Positions 8,643 to 18,156 of a stretch of DNA of 64,000 bases are shown in pieces. Below the pieces are notes generated by a model, which did no database searches, had not been told where the DNA came from, and was given only the letters and a program-made list of their open reading frames with translations. Both the position numbers and the translations under genes were made by a program. The first letter of the stretch is position 1; every line of letters starts with the position of its first letter. Source of the stretch: Phenylobacterium sp. (GTDB lineage Bacteria; Pseudomonadota; Alphaproteobacteria; Caulobacterales; Caulobacteraceae); the NCBI GenBank assembly GCA_004799545.1, contig SSMU01000005.1:186001-250000 (forward strand), read 5' to 3'.

Positions 8643-8975
8643 CAGTGCGGGCTGGCGGGCGTGGCGGGCGGCGCCGGCGGCGGGCTCGTGGGCGGCGCCG
8701 GCTGGGCGGGTTGCCCGCCGCCGCCCGGCCGCATCCGCGCCATCGCCGCGGCCAGCTCCTCGACGGTGATCTTGCCGTCGTGGTTGGTGTCGACGAGGTC
8801 GAACCGCTCGGCCGGCCGGCCGGCGGCCACCCACTCGTCCTTGCTGATCGTGCCGTCGCCGTCCTTGTCCCAGGCCTTCACGATGTCGGCCGGCGAGGGC
8901 ATCTGGGCGGCGGCGACGCCCGCCACGCCGGTGACGGCCAGGGCGGCCGCGGCGGCGAGAATGAGGGTGCGCATC
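8642..8975 (-). CDS. Secreted EF-hand domain protein
   Basis: Signal peptide MRTLILAAAAALAVTGVAGVAAAQ; EF-hand loops DKDGDGTISKDEW and DTNHDGKITVEEL. Confidence 0.8.
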
Positions 8976-9027
8976 GTGAGGTGTCTCCTTGGGTCGCCGG
9001 AAGTATCGGCTGTCCCGGGCGCGCGCA

Positions 9028-9987
9028 TCAAGCCTGCCGCGCGTCCGCCTCGGCGCGCCAGGGGCCGAGGACCCCCAGCTGGTCGAGGCGGGCGAACAGG
9101 CGGCGCACATTGATCAGGTTCTCGTCAAGCAGGGTCGCGGCGTGGGCGGCGGCCTCCGGCGGGACGGCGGCGACGTGGCCCTTCGGCGCGCGACGGCAGA
9201 AGCCCCGCTCGGTGAGGGCCTGCAGATGGCGCCGGGCGGTCTCACGCGGCAGGCCGAGGTGGGCGGCGAGCGGCAGGGCGCGGACGGGTTTCAGCCGGCG
9301 GCCGAGCTCGGCGGCGGGGACGGCGAGGTCGGCGTCGCCGAGCGGCGCCAGGCCGATGCAGGCCAGCTCCAGGAAAACGATGCCGTCCACCAGGCCGCCG
9401 GTCAGCGCCATCAGGCCCGCGCTGGTGCGCAGCACATATTCGGCCAGCACCCGGTCGGCGGCGCGGATCGGCTGGGCGGGCGTCTCCGGCGGCGGCGTGC
9501 GGGCGCCGTCGGATGGGACGGCGCCCAGGCGCACGGCCTCCAGGTGAAAGCCCTTCAGCCGCGCATAGCGGCTGGCCTGGATCGCCAGGTAGGCGGCCGA
9601 GGTGACCGCGGCGTGGGGCGCGTAGACGCCGCGCGGGGTGATCACGCACTGGCCCGCCTTGGCCATCTGGCCGATGCGGCGGCGCACAGTCTCGAACGGC
9701 AGGTCGAGGGACTCGGCGATGGCGTTGACGCTGACCGGACGGCGCAGCTCGTCCGGCGCCGCGGCGCCTTGCGAGCCGTACTCGAGCTGCAGGGCCGGAT
9801 CCTGGTTGATCAGCGCCTGGTTGGCTTCCAGCACCGCGGCCAGGATCAGCGGTTCCAGCAGGTGGCCGCCGGCCCGGCTGATCTGTTCCAGGTCGGCGAT
9901 GAAGGCGGCCGAGGCCCGGCCCAGGCTCCAGGCGAGGGGCGCCACGGCGCGCGCGGGGGTCTCTGGCTGGCTCCAGGCTTCCGACAC
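9028..9987 (-). CDS. HTH-domain putative transcriptional regulator
   Basis: 319 aa; two winged-helix-like segments (VNAIAESLDLPFETVRRRIGQMAKAG; LPLAAHLGLPRETARRHLQALTERG). Confidence 0.6.
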   Translation of the reverse strand: MSEAWSQPETPARAVAPLAWSLGRASAAFIADLEQISRAGGHLLEPLILAAVLEANQALINQDPALQLEYGSQGAAAPDELRRPVSVNAIAESLDLPFETVRRRIGQMAKAGQCVITPRGVYAPHAAVTSAAYLAIQASRYARLKGFHLEAVRLGAVPSDGARTPPPETPAQPIRAADRVLAEYVLRTSAGLMALTGGLVDGIVFLELACIGLAPLGDADLAVPAAELGRRLKPVRALPLAAHLGLPRETARRHLQALTERGFCRRAPKGHVAAVPPEAAAHAATLLDENLINVRRLFARLDQLGVLGPWRAEADARQA

Positions 9988-9994
9988 CGACGGA

Positions 9995-10966
9995 TCAGCC
10001 GCCGAGCTTCCAGCCCACTTCGCTGGCCAGCTTCTGGAAGAAGCTGGGCTCGTAGGCCTCTTCCGGATCCGAGCGCACCAGTTCGTCCATGCGATGGGCG
10101 TCGTCGCCCACCAGGATCCGCCAGCGGTCGGCCTTGACCCCGTCGAGGATGATCTTGGCGGCCTCGGCGGCGCTGGTCGGCGCCTCCTCCAGGAAGCGGC
10201 GGTGCTGCTCGGCGGCCAGCGCCTGGATGGCCTGGTCGGTGAGCTGGCTCACGTCGACGCCGGAGCGGGCGATGCGGGCCCGTGCGCGCTCCAGGTCCTC
10301 AGGCGACAGCTGGTCCTCGTCGCGACCGGTCATCACCTTGCGGGAGTTGGCGACGATGGAGGTGCCGATGTGGCCGGGCATCACCACACTGGCCTTGATG
10401 TGCGGGGCGGTGAGCCGCAGGTCGGTGACCAGGGCTTCGGTGAAGCCCTTCACCGCGAACTTGGCGGCGGCGTAGGCGGTGTGGCTGACGCTGGGGCCGA
10501 GGCTCGCCCAGAAGCCGTTGACCGAGGAGGTGTTGACGATGTGCGCCTCGTCGGCCGCCTGCATCAGCGGCAGGAAGGTGCGGCAGCCGAGATAGACCCC
10601 GCCCCAGCAGACGTTGAAGGTCTTCTCCCACTCGGCGCGCGGATCGTTGACGAAGCTGCCGCCGCCGCCGATGCCGGCGTTGTTGAACAGCAGGTGCAGC
10701 CGGTCGGCGTTGTGCTGCGTCTCAAACTCCGAGCGGAAGCGGACCAGCTGGCTCTCGTCGGAGACGTCGGCCAGGTGGGCGGTCACCTTAGTCCCCTGCG
10801 GCGGACGGTCCTTCTCGATGATCGCTTGCGTCTCCGCCATGTTCTTCGCCGAGACGTCGCACATGGCCACGTTGCAGCCTTCGGCGGCGAGCTGGCGGGC
10901 GAGCTCGCGCCCCATGCCCGTGCCGCCGCCGGTGACCACCGCGAACCGGCCGGTGAAGTCCTTCAT
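9995..10966 (-). CDS. SDR family NAD(P)-dependent oxidoreductase
   Basis: FAVVTGGGTGMGRELARQLA; NNAGIGGGG; YAAAKFAVKG. Confidence 0.88.
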   Translation of the reverse strand: MKDFTGRFAVVTGGGTGMGRELARQLAAEGCNVAMCDVSAKNMAETQAIIEKDRPPQGTKVTAHLADVSDESQLVRFRSEFETQHNADRLHLLFNNAGIGGGGSFVNDPRAEWEKTFNVCWGGVYLGCRTFLPLMQAADEAHIVNTSSVNGFWASLGPSVSHTAYAAAKFAVKGFTEALVTDLRLTAPHIKASVVMPGHIGTSIVANSRKVMTGRDEDQLSPEDLERARARIARSGVDVSQLTDQAIQALAAEQHRRFLEEAPTSAAEAAKIILDGVKADRWRILVGDDAHRMDELVRSDPEEAYEPSFFQKLASEVGWKLGG

Positions 10967-11109
10967 GGCGTGCTCCCTGAGTTGCCGGCCGGACAATGCG
11001 TCGGTGAGGGCGTCGATGTCATCCCCGGCGGCGGGATTTTGCCGCAGCGAGGCGCCCGGCGCGGCCGTGGTACCTCGGTCGACGGGACGTTTGTGACATT
11101 GGGGCTTCC

Positions 11110-11715
11110 ATGCGCCAGGCCTGCGCCCTCGCCGCCGCCGTGATCGGCGGGCTCTCCCTCATCGCCCATCCCGCCGCCGCCCAGACCCTGGATGCTGCGG
11201 TGCTGAAGGAGGTCAATTTCGCCAGGACCCATCCGGCCGCCTATGCCCGCCAGCTTGAGCGGGCTGCCGAGCGTGGCGGGCCCGAGGGTTATTCGGAGGT
11301 CGGCAACGAGGACGTCGACGCCATGGCCGAGGCGATCGGCTTCCTGATGCGCCAGCAACCGCTGCCGCCGCTGAAGGAGAGCGAGGGGCTGGCCGCGGCG
11401 GCCCGGGCGCACGCCATCGCCCAGGGGCGGACCTATCAGGTCGGCCACGTCAGCCCGAACGGCGCGGGGCTGTCGGATCGGCTGCACGCCCACGGCGTCT
11501 GGGCAGGCCTGGCGGCCGAGGACATCTCCTACGGCTACCACGATCCCGCCGAGGTGGTCCGCCAGCTGATCGTCGATTCCGGCGTGCCGAACCGCGGCCA
11601 CCGGGAGAACATCTTCGGCGCCCACTACCAGGCGGCCGGCGTCAGCTGCGCGCCGCACCGGGAATACGGCGCCATGTGCGTCATCGACTTCGCCGGCGCC
11701 TTCGTGAAGCGCTAG
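11110..11715 (+). CDS. CAP (SCP/PR1-like) domain secreted protein
   Basis: Signal peptide; VNFARTHPAAYARQLE, GHRENIFGAHYQAAGVSC, YGAMCVIDFAG. Confidence 0.8.
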   Translation: MRQACALAAAVIGGLSLIAHPAAAQTLDAAVLKEVNFARTHPAAYARQLERAAERGGPEGYSEVGNEDVDAMAEAIGFLMRQQPLPPLKESEGLAAAARAHAIAQGRTYQVGHVSPNGAGLSDRLHAHGVWAGLAAEDISYGYHDPAEVVRQLIVDSGVPNRGHRENIFGAHYQAAGVSCAPHREYGAMCVIDFAGAFVKR

Positions 11716-11760
11716 CGCATCGGCGCGACCCCCAGTAGGACGCCGGGCAGGAGGGCGTCC

Positions 11761-12474
11761 ATGACCCAACCTCACATCCTCGTCACCGGCTCGACCCGCG
11801 GCATCGGCGCCGCCGTCGTCGAGGCGCTGGCCGCCCGCGGCGCGCGGGTGGTGGGCCACGGGCGGACCGCGGGGCCGGAGGTGGTGGCTGCCGATCTCGC
11901 CGAGCCCGGGGCCGCGGACCGGCTGTGGGCCGAGGCGATGACGCGGCTCGACGGCCGGATCGATGCGGTGGTCAACAACGCCGGGGTGTTCGAACCGATC
12001 GCCGTCGACTCGGCGCCGGGCGACTGGGCCGCCGCCTGGGCGCGGACGATGCAGATCAACCTGCAGGCCGCCGCCGACCTCTGCCGCGCGGCGGTGCTGC
12101 ACTTGCGGGATCGCGGCGCGGGCGGACGGATTGTCAATGTGGCGAGCCGGGCGGCCTATCGTGGCGACAGTCCGGCGCACTGGCACTACGCCGCCTCCAA
12201 GGCCGGCATGGTCGGCATGACCAAGTCGATCGCCCGCGGCTATGCGGTGGAACAGATCCTAGCCTTCGCGGTTTGCCCCGGTTTCGTGATGACCGGCATG
12301 GCGGAGGACTATCTGGCGAGCCGCGGCGGCGACAAGCTGTTGGCCGACATCCCGCTCGGCCGGGTGGCGCGGCCAGAGGAGGTGGCGAGCGCGGTCGCCT
12401 ACCTGGCGCTGGACGCGCCCGCCTCGATGACCGGGGCGGTTCTGGACATCAACGGCGCGAGCTTCGTCCGCTGA
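11761..12474 (+). CDS. SDR family oxidoreductase
   Basis: ILVTGSTRGIGAAVVEAL; VVNNAGVFEP; YAASKAGMVGMTKSIA. Confidence 0.88.
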   Translation: MTQPHILVTGSTRGIGAAVVEALAARGARVVGHGRTAGPEVVAADLAEPGAADRLWAEAMTRLDGRIDAVVNNAGVFEPIAVDSAPGDWAAAWARTMQINLQAAADLCRAAVLHLRDRGAGGRIVNVASRAAYRGDSPAHWHYAASKAGMVGMTKSIARGYAVEQILAFAVCPGFVMTGMAEDYLASRGGDKLLADIPLGRVARPEEVASAVAYLALDAPASMTGAVLDINGASFVR

Positions 12475-12657
12475 CAGTGGGCGTGCATCGTCTTGAAGCA
12501 ACGGCGCTTTTGCCTTGAGTGTTCCTGGCGCATCCGAAAGATGAACAGAACATAACGGCAAGAACGCGAGAACCATTCAAAGCCTGGCGTGTTTATTCCG
12601 CTCCAAGAGGCCGCCCGGTAGCTGGCGACCCAGAACAAAGGAATTGGAGCGATCGCC

Positions 12658-13071
12658 ATGAAAACTGCTGCTATCACCGGCGCCGTCATCGCCGCCCTGG
12701 CGGCAGGCGCTCTCGCAACCCCGACCTTCGCGCAGGATCCCTGCCAGCAACGCAAGCACAGCAACGGCACGGCCGGCGCCTTGCTCGGCGGTCTGGCGGG
12801 CGCGGTCATCGGCTCGAACCTCGCCGGCCATGGCGCCAAGACCGGCGGCACGATCATCGGCGGCGTCGCCGGCGCCGCGATCGGCAACAACATCGGCCGC
12901 AGCGGCACCAAGTGCGACGGCTACGCCTATTACAACAACGGCTACTACGACCGCGACCGCCACTGGCACGCCTACTCGTCGTCGACCTACAACGGCGGCG
13001 ACAACGGCCAGTACGGCGCCAACAACGGCTACTACGATCGAGATGGCGCCTGGCGCCGCAACCCGTACTAA
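12658..13071 (+). CDS. Glycine-zipper 2TM-type secreted protein
   Basis: MKTAAITGAVIAALAAGALA signal; GALLGGLAGAVIGSNLAG and GTIIGGVAGAAIGNNIG repeats; Tyr/Asn/Asp-rich C-terminus. Confidence 0.75.
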   Translation: MKTAAITGAVIAALAAGALATPTFAQDPCQQRKHSNGTAGALLGGLAGAVIGSNLAGHGAKTGGTIIGGVAGAAIGNNIGRSGTKCDGYAYYNNGYYDRDRHWHAYSSSTYNGGDNGQYGANNGYYDRDGAWRRNPY

Positions 13072-13096
13072 CCGGACCTGACATCCGGCGCTTGGG

Positions 13097-13123
13097 CGGC
13101 CGCATCCCACCGGGGTGCGGCCG
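13097..13123. terminator. Hairpin downstream of the glycine-zipper gene
   Basis: CGGCCGCATCCCACCGGGGTGCGGCCG; no clear T tract. Confidence 0.4.
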
Positions 13124-13145
13124 TCGTGCTGTCGGGCTCCCGGCC

Positions 13146-13349
13146 CTAGCTTAGCGGCCGATCGAGGCTGGCCAGCAGGGCGGCGCCCGCGGCGGTGATG
13201 TCCCAGCCCTCGCGGCTGCGCTCGGCGAGGCCGAGGTCGGTGAGCGCGCGGGCGTCGGCGATCCTGACGAACGGAACCTCCTGGCCGTCCCGCTTGCGCG
13301 CCAGGTTGCGCAGGGCGTGGATCTGGGTCTCAGTCAGGCCGTCGGCCAT
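13146..13349 (-). CDS. Small hypothetical protein
   Basis: 67 aa, MADGLTETQIHALRNLARKRDGQEVPFVRIADARALTDLGLAERSREGWDITAAGAALL; wHTH-like. Confidence 0.55.
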   Translation of the reverse strand: MADGLTETQIHALRNLARKRDGQEVPFVRIADARALTDLGLAERSREGWDITAAGAALLASLDRPLS

Positions 13350-13360
13350 CGCGGGCCGCG

Positions 13361-13474
13361 CTATTTCTTCTTGGCGGGCGGGCTGGCCCAGCTGACGGCC
13401 GCCGCGGCCGGCTTGGCCTTCTCCTGCTTCGGCTTGCGGGTTTCTCGCGTCGAGCGTTTCTGGCCCTTGGCCAT
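13361..13474 (-). CDS. Small Lys/Arg-rich protein (37 aa)
   Basis: Not in the ORF track (too short): MAKGQKRSTRETRKPKQEKAKPAAAAVSWASPPAKKK*. Confidence 0.5.
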   Translation of the reverse strand: MAKGQKRSTRETRKPKQEKAKPAAAAVSWASPPAKKK

Positions 13475-13545
13475 GGCGAGCATCCTTCGGTCGGTGAGGG
13501 CGGAGCCTAGCATGGCCGACCCGACGCGGCGCGGGATAGTTGGCC

Positions 13546-14622
13546 CTAGCTTCCCGAGCGCGCCAAGAGCGCCTGCAGCTCGTCCTGCCAGAGTGCGGCC
13601 CAGGTGTGGGTGCCGTGACCGTGGGTGTTGGGCGAGGCCGGGATCAGCACGAACCTGGCGTGCTTGATCCGCTTCACCTCGCGCGGCGCGATGCCGAGCT
13701 CCGGCGGGTTGATGAAATCATCGGCGGAGTTGATCCAGGTGAGCGGAGCGGTGATCCGCTCGAGGCCCGCGGAGGGGTCGTAGGTGCGCGACGAGGCCAC
13801 CTGATAGAGCAGGTCGTTGGCGTCGAGGCTTTTCAGCCGCTGCGGCAGCTGGGTCTCGTACCACGCCTTCACCTTGTCGCCGGTCGGCAGCTCGAGCTGC
13901 ATGGGCAGCGGCGAGGCGCCGGCGACCATCAGCAGGTTCTCGGCGCCCTTCAGCCCCTCGATGGGCTGGGCCTGGTACTCGCCGCCCTGCCAGGCCGGAT
14001 CGGTGGTGATGGCGTCCATCACCATCTGCCGCCACAGCCGGTTGCGGCCGGCGATCTCCACCGGCAGGCAGGCGAGCGGCATCAGCGCCCGCACCTCGTC
14101 GGGCCAGGTCTCGCCCCACATGAAGCTGTGCATGCAGCCCATGGAGGTGCCCATGACCAGGCGCAGCTTCTGGATTCCGAGGCTGCGGGTGATGGCGTGC
14201 TCGCCCTCCACCATGTCGGCGTAGTCGTAGTGCGGGAAGCGGGCGCGCAGGCCATCGGACGGCTTGGAGGAGTCCCCATGGCCGATGTCGTCGGGCATGA
14301 CGATGAAGTACCTGGCCGGGTCGAGCGCGCCGCCGGGAACGAACAGCACGTCGGCGAACTGCGGCGCCCGGAACTGCCGCCCCGAGCCGCCGGTGCCGTG
14401 CAGGACCAGGACGGCGTTGACCACATGGCCGCCGGCGTCGCGGCGCGGGGAGCCCAGCGTGTAGTAGTGCAGCTTGAGCTCGGGCAGGGTCTCGCCGGAG
14501 CGGAAGTGGAAGTCCTTCAGCACTAGGTCGTGGGCCTGCGGCTCGGGTGCGGCCTGGGCGACGGTCGCGAGAGCCAGCGCGCCAACCGCGCCGGCGAGCG
14601 CCGAGAGCAGAGATTTCATCAT
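13546..14622 (-). CDS. Alpha/beta hydrolase, homoserine acetyltransferase-like
   Basis: LKLHYYTLGSP...LVLHGTGGSGRQF...LVMGTSMGCMHSFMWGETWPDEV...HGHGTHTWAALW. Confidence 0.8.
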   Translation of the reverse strand: MMKSLLSALAGAVGALALATVAQAAPEPQAHDLVLKDFHFRSGETLPELKLHYYTLGSPRRDAGGHVVNAVLVLHGTGGSGRQFRAPQFADVLFVPGGALDPARYFIVMPDDIGHGDSSKPSDGLRARFPHYDYADMVEGEHAITRSLGIQKLRLVMGTSMGCMHSFMWGETWPDEVRALMPLACLPVEIAGRNRLWRQMVMDAITTDPAWQGGEYQAQPIEGLKGAENLLMVAGASPLPMQLELPTGDKVKAWYETQLPQRLKSLDANDLLYQVASSRTYDPSAGLERITAPLTWINSADDFINPPELGIAPREVKRIKHARFVLIPASPNTHGHGTHTWAALWQDELQALLARSGS

Positions 14623-14638
14623 CGGCTTCCTCAGGTCG

Positions 14639-16297
14639 CTACCGCGCCAGCGCCTCGTCCATCATCCGCTCGACATCGCCGCGCAGGGATTTGAAGGCCT
14701 CCGGGTTCAGATAGACCATGTGGCCGGAGGGGTAGTAGGCGAAGTGCACGTTGCCGCGCAGCGGGGCGTCCAGCCACATGTGCGCGAGGTCGTACTCGGT
14801 GCCGAAGAACGGCGTGGCCATGTCGTAGAGCCCGTTCAACGAATAGACCTGCAGGTGCGGGTTCTCGCGGATCGCCATGCCGAGGTCCTGGGCGGTGTCG
14901 GCGACGGCCGAGGGGAAGCGCGACCCGGGCGCCTTGTGCTTCCAGTTCCACGCCGGGTTGATGCCCTCGCCGGACGGCCGGTAGGCGAGATCCGTCGTAT
15001 AGCCGAGGTCGCGCTCCAGATAGTCGTGGATGGCGCCGGTGAAGGCGCCGGCGACCGCCACGTCGGAGGCGTCGTACTCGGGCCCCTCGCCGGCCGCGTC
15101 GGTGTCCGTCCCGGTGTAGCGGGAATCGTAGCGGCCGACGGTCAGCCGCTGGTCGCGCAGCAGCTCCTTGCGGAACCGCTGCAGGTCGAGCCGCAGGTTC
15201 ACCTGCTTCAGGTAGGCGACGGAAACCCCGATGTAGGCGCTCATCTGCCGGGCGGTGGCGTCAAGCTCGGCGTCGGAGATGTCGTGGCCCTTGGAGAGCG
15301 CCACGGTGTAAGGCCCGGCCGCCCAGGCGCGCACCTCGCGCAGGAAGGCCGGCAGATCGGCCGGCGTCGGGATCTTGTGGTGATAGGCCGCCGCCGCCGC
15401 GTAGCTCGGCAGGTAGGTCGAGTACATGTGGTCGAAGCCGGCGTCGCGCATGCCGTAGTTGAGGATCGAGGACAGCAGGAAGACCCCGTTGAACTGCATG
15501 CCCTGGCTCTGCAGGGCGTAGACCAGGCCCGCCGAACGGGTGGTGCCGTAGCTCTCGCCGAACAGGAACTTCGGGCTGTTCCAGCGGTGGTTGATGGTCA
15601 CGTAGCGGGTGATGCCGCGGGCGAAGGCGTCGATGTCCTCGTCAACGCCCCAGAAGGTGGTCCCCTTGGTGTCGCCGAGCGGGCGGGAATAGCCGGCGCC
15701 GATGGCGTCGAGGAACACCAGGTCGGTCTTGTTCAGCAGGGTGTCGGGGTTGGGGCCGTAGGGGAAGGGCGCCGGGCCGACCGACTGGGCGTTGGGCGTG
15801 CGCACCCGAACCGGCCCGAAGGTGCCCATGTGCAGCCACAGCGACGCCGAGCCCGGTCCGCCGTTGTAGAGGAAGGTGACAGGCCGCTCGGGCTCGCCCT
15901 TGGCCCGGTCAGCCACGTAGGCGACGTAGAACATGCTGGCGATCGGCTTGCCGTCGTCGTCGCGGATGGTGAGCGTGCCGGCGGTGGCCGTGTAGGCGAT
16001 CGCGCCGTGCGGCGTGGCCACCGTGTGGTGGGTGACCCGGGCCGCCTCGGCCACGGGGGCGGTGGCGATGTCGGAGTCGCCGATCTTGCGCTCGCTGGCG
16101 GCCTCGCCGCGGGCGGAGCGGCGCTCGACCACAGGGCCGGCCTGCTGCGGCTCGTCGGGCGCAGCCGATTGGCGAGCCGCGGCGCTGGGCGTGCGCTCGG
16201 CCGAGGGCGTGCGGCCCGGCTGGTTCTGGGCATAGGCCGAGGCCGCCAGCGCGAGACAAAAAATACCCGCCAAGGCGGCGATCAGCGGACGAACCAC
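14639..16297 (-). CDS. S10 family serine carboxypeptidase-like protein
   Basis: PVTFLYNGGPGSASLWLHMGTFGPVR; FLFGESYGTTRSAGLVYAL; VHFAYYPSGHMVYLN. Confidence 0.88.
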   Translation of the reverse strand: MVRPLIAALAGIFCLALAASAYAQNQPGRTPSAERTPSAAARQSAAPDEPQQAGPVVERRSARGEAASERKIGDSDIATAPVAEAARVTHHTVATPHGAIAYTATAGTLTIRDDDGKPIASMFYVAYVADRAKGEPERPVTFLYNGGPGSASLWLHMGTFGPVRVRTPNAQSVGPAPFPYGPNPDTLLNKTDLVFLDAIGAGYSRPLGDTKGTTFWGVDEDIDAFARGITRYVTINHRWNSPKFLFGESYGTTRSAGLVYALQSQGMQFNGVFLLSSILNYGMRDAGFDHMYSTYLPSYAAAAAYHHKIPTPADLPAFLREVRAWAAGPYTVALSKGHDISDAELDATARQMSAYIGVSVAYLKQVNLRLDLQRFRKELLRDQRLTVGRYDSRYTGTDTDAAGEGPEYDASDVAVAGAFTGAIHDYLERDLGYTTDLAYRPSGEGINPAWNWKHKAPGSRFPSAVADTAQDLGMAIRENPHLQVYSLNGLYDMATPFFGTEYDLAHMWLDAPLRGNVHFAYYPSGHMVYLNPEAFKSLRGDVERMMDEALAR

Positions 16298-16421
16298 GGC
16301 GCAACTCCCCCAAACCCCGGCGCCGACAGCCCGCGCCCCTCGAAGTCGGCGATAAAAGCCGACCCGCGGCGCCGGCGCAACGGCCCAGCCGCACAGAAGC
16401 TCTCGCTTGGCTGAAGGCCGC

Positions 16422-16437
16422 GTTCAGCGAGGGTTCA
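16422..16437 (+). promoter_or_regulatory. GTTCA direct repeat, 11-bp period, upstream of a secreted protein
   Basis: CGTTCAGCGAGGGTTCAGGC; similar element at 52564-52579. Confidence 0.35.
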
Positions 16438-16508
16438 GGCGCTGCGCCTTATCCCTGGATGCAAGATCGCTGATCCAGACGAACGGATCGGCCAGAAGGA
16501 GAACGAGT

Positions 16509-16853
16509 ATGCGTAAGACCCTCGCCGCCGGCCTGGCGGCCCTCACGTTCGGCGGCGCCATCGCGGCGGCCGCCATCCCCGCCACCGCGGACGCCCGTGC
16601 GTATCACGGCGGCTACAGCTCTCGCGGCGGCGGCTGGGACCACCGCGGCAACGGCGGCGCGGCGCTCGCAGCCGGCATCGCCGGCCTGGCGATCGGCGCG
16701 GCCATCGCCGACAGTGGCCGGCCCCACTACGCCTACGGCTATGGCTATCCCGCTTATGGCTATGGCGGCTACGGCGTCTGCGAGACCCACCGCTGGACCT
16801 GGGACCCCTACATCGGGCGGCGGGTCCTGGTGACCCAGCACTACGCCTGCTAG
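16509..16853 (+). CDS. Small secreted Gly/Tyr-rich protein
   Basis: MRKTLAAGLAALTFGGAIAAAAIPATADA signal; GGAALAAGIAGLAIGAAIADS; YAYGYGYPAYGYGGYG. Confidence 0.7.
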   Translation: MRKTLAAGLAALTFGGAIAAAAIPATADARAYHGGYSSRGGGWDHRGNGGAALAAGIAGLAIGAAIADSGRPHYAYGYGYPAYGYGGYGVCETHRWTWDPYIGRRVLVTQHYAC

Positions 16854-16868
16854 CGGCGCGCTAGACCG

Positions 16869-16899
16869 GACGCCTTCTCCCGTTGCGGGAGGAGGCGTC
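16869..16899. terminator. Strong hairpin between convergent genes (likely bidirectional terminator)
   Basis: GACGCCTTCTCCCGTTGCGGGAGGAGGCGTC. Confidence 0.6.
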
Positions 16900-16902
16900 G
16901 CC

Positions 16903-18054
16903 CTAGCTCTCCACCTCGAAGCTCAGCCCCGCCTTGGCCTGCAGGCGGTCGACCAAGGGCATCCGCATCGCCGCGCCAGGGGTCCACACGCCGCCCGGCG
17001 TTTCGGCGCAGTCCTGCACCAGGCAGAGTGCCGCCTCGGCGATCATCTTCGAGGTCGAGCCGTAGCCCGGGTCCCTGTCGCCCTTGACCGCGACCTTGAC
17101 CTTGCGCCCGTCGGTCGCGACGCCCACGAAGACGATGTCGAAGAAGCCGGCCTCCCGCTCCTCCTTCGTCGGGCCCTCGCCCGGCTTCGGGCCGCCCTCG
17201 CCCAGGCCGGTGAACTCGGTGGACGCCCCGGGAACCAGGATCGCCATCTCGTCATAGGCGAAGTCGGTCCCGTACGGATGGCCCATCAGGAAGTTCGAGC
17301 GGTGGACGTTCTTGGTGTTGATCATCGCCATCATGAACGGCCCGACCTCGGCGTCGATGTCGTCATCGTGCTCGGGCTTGTCGCCGCGCGGCTGATCGGG
17401 GCCGCGGAAGCCTGGCGTGAGCGAGAAGGGATCCATCAGGACGCCGATCACGGCGGGGTCCTTCTGAGCCGCCGCCATGGTCGCGGCGCCGGAGGCCGCG
17501 GTGCCGCCGGAGAGGCCGCCGCGGATGCCGCGGATGCGGCCCTTCACCCGCGGGACCGCCGCGCCCAGCCGCCGCTTCGCCGTCTCTTCCGCGAAGAACA
17601 CGCCCAGCTCGAAGGGGATGGAATCGAAGCCGCAGGACAGGCAGAGGCGCGCGCCGGTGCGCTTGGCCGTGGCGTCGTGGGCGGCGATCACCTTGGCCAT
17701 CCAGTTCACCTCGCCGCAGAGGTCGAGGTAGTCGGTCCCGGCCGCGGCGCAGGCCGCCACAAGGGCGTCGCCATAGAGCTGGTAGGGCCCGACCGTGGTG
17801 ATCACCGCCTTGGCGCGGCGCACCATGGCCTCGAGCGAGGCCGGGTCGTCGGCGTCGGCGACGATCAGCGGGACATCCTTTGGCGCGCCGATCTCGTCGC
17901 GAACCTCGGCCAGCTTGGTGGCGCTGCGCCCGGCCATGGCCCATTTCACCTCGCCGCCCACGCCATAGCGCTTGGCCAGGTGCTCGGCGACCAGCCGGCC
18001 GGTGTAGCCGCTGGCCCCATAGACGATGACGTCGAATTCCGCGGCCGGGTTCAT
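16903..18054 (-). CDS. Saccharopine dehydrogenase-like/trans-acting enoyl reductase family protein
   Basis: FDVIVYGASGYTGRLVAEHLAKRYG; YLDLCGEVNWMAKVI; CLSCGFDSIPFELGVFF. Confidence 0.85.
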   Translation of the reverse strand: MNPAAEFDVIVYGASGYTGRLVAEHLAKRYGVGGEVKWAMAGRSATKLAEVRDEIGAPKDVPLIVADADDPASLEAMVRRAKAVITTVGPYQLYGDALVAACAAAGTDYLDLCGEVNWMAKVIAAHDATAKRTGARLCLSCGFDSIPFELGVFFAEETAKRRLGAAVPRVKGRIRGIRGGLSGGTAASGAATMAAAQKDPAVIGVLMDPFSLTPGFRGPDQPRGDKPEHDDDIDAEVGPFMMAMINTKNVHRSNFLMGHPYGTDFAYDEMAILVPGASTEFTGLGEGGPKPGEGPTKEEREAGFFDIVFVGVATDGRKVKVAVKGDRDPGYGSTSKMIAEAALCLVQDCAETPGGVWTPGAAMRMPLVDRLQAKAGLSFEVES

Positions 18055-18156
18055 CCCTCGCCTCCCCTGCAATCAAGCGGCGGCACCTTGCATAGCTTTA
18101 CGCGGTAAGCCAACGTCGAAGCGCCACGCCGCTTTCCCAAGCCGCAAAACGGCGTC

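Noticed and set aside
7650-9113. 471-aa minus-strand ORF 7695..9110 as one fused protein
   Set aside because: N-terminal third is out-of-frame translation of the EF-hand gene; the Coq4-like protein starts at 8642.
14474-16414. 646-aa + ORF antisense to the S10 peptidase
   Set aside because: Opposite strand carries clear catalytic motifs; this translation has none.
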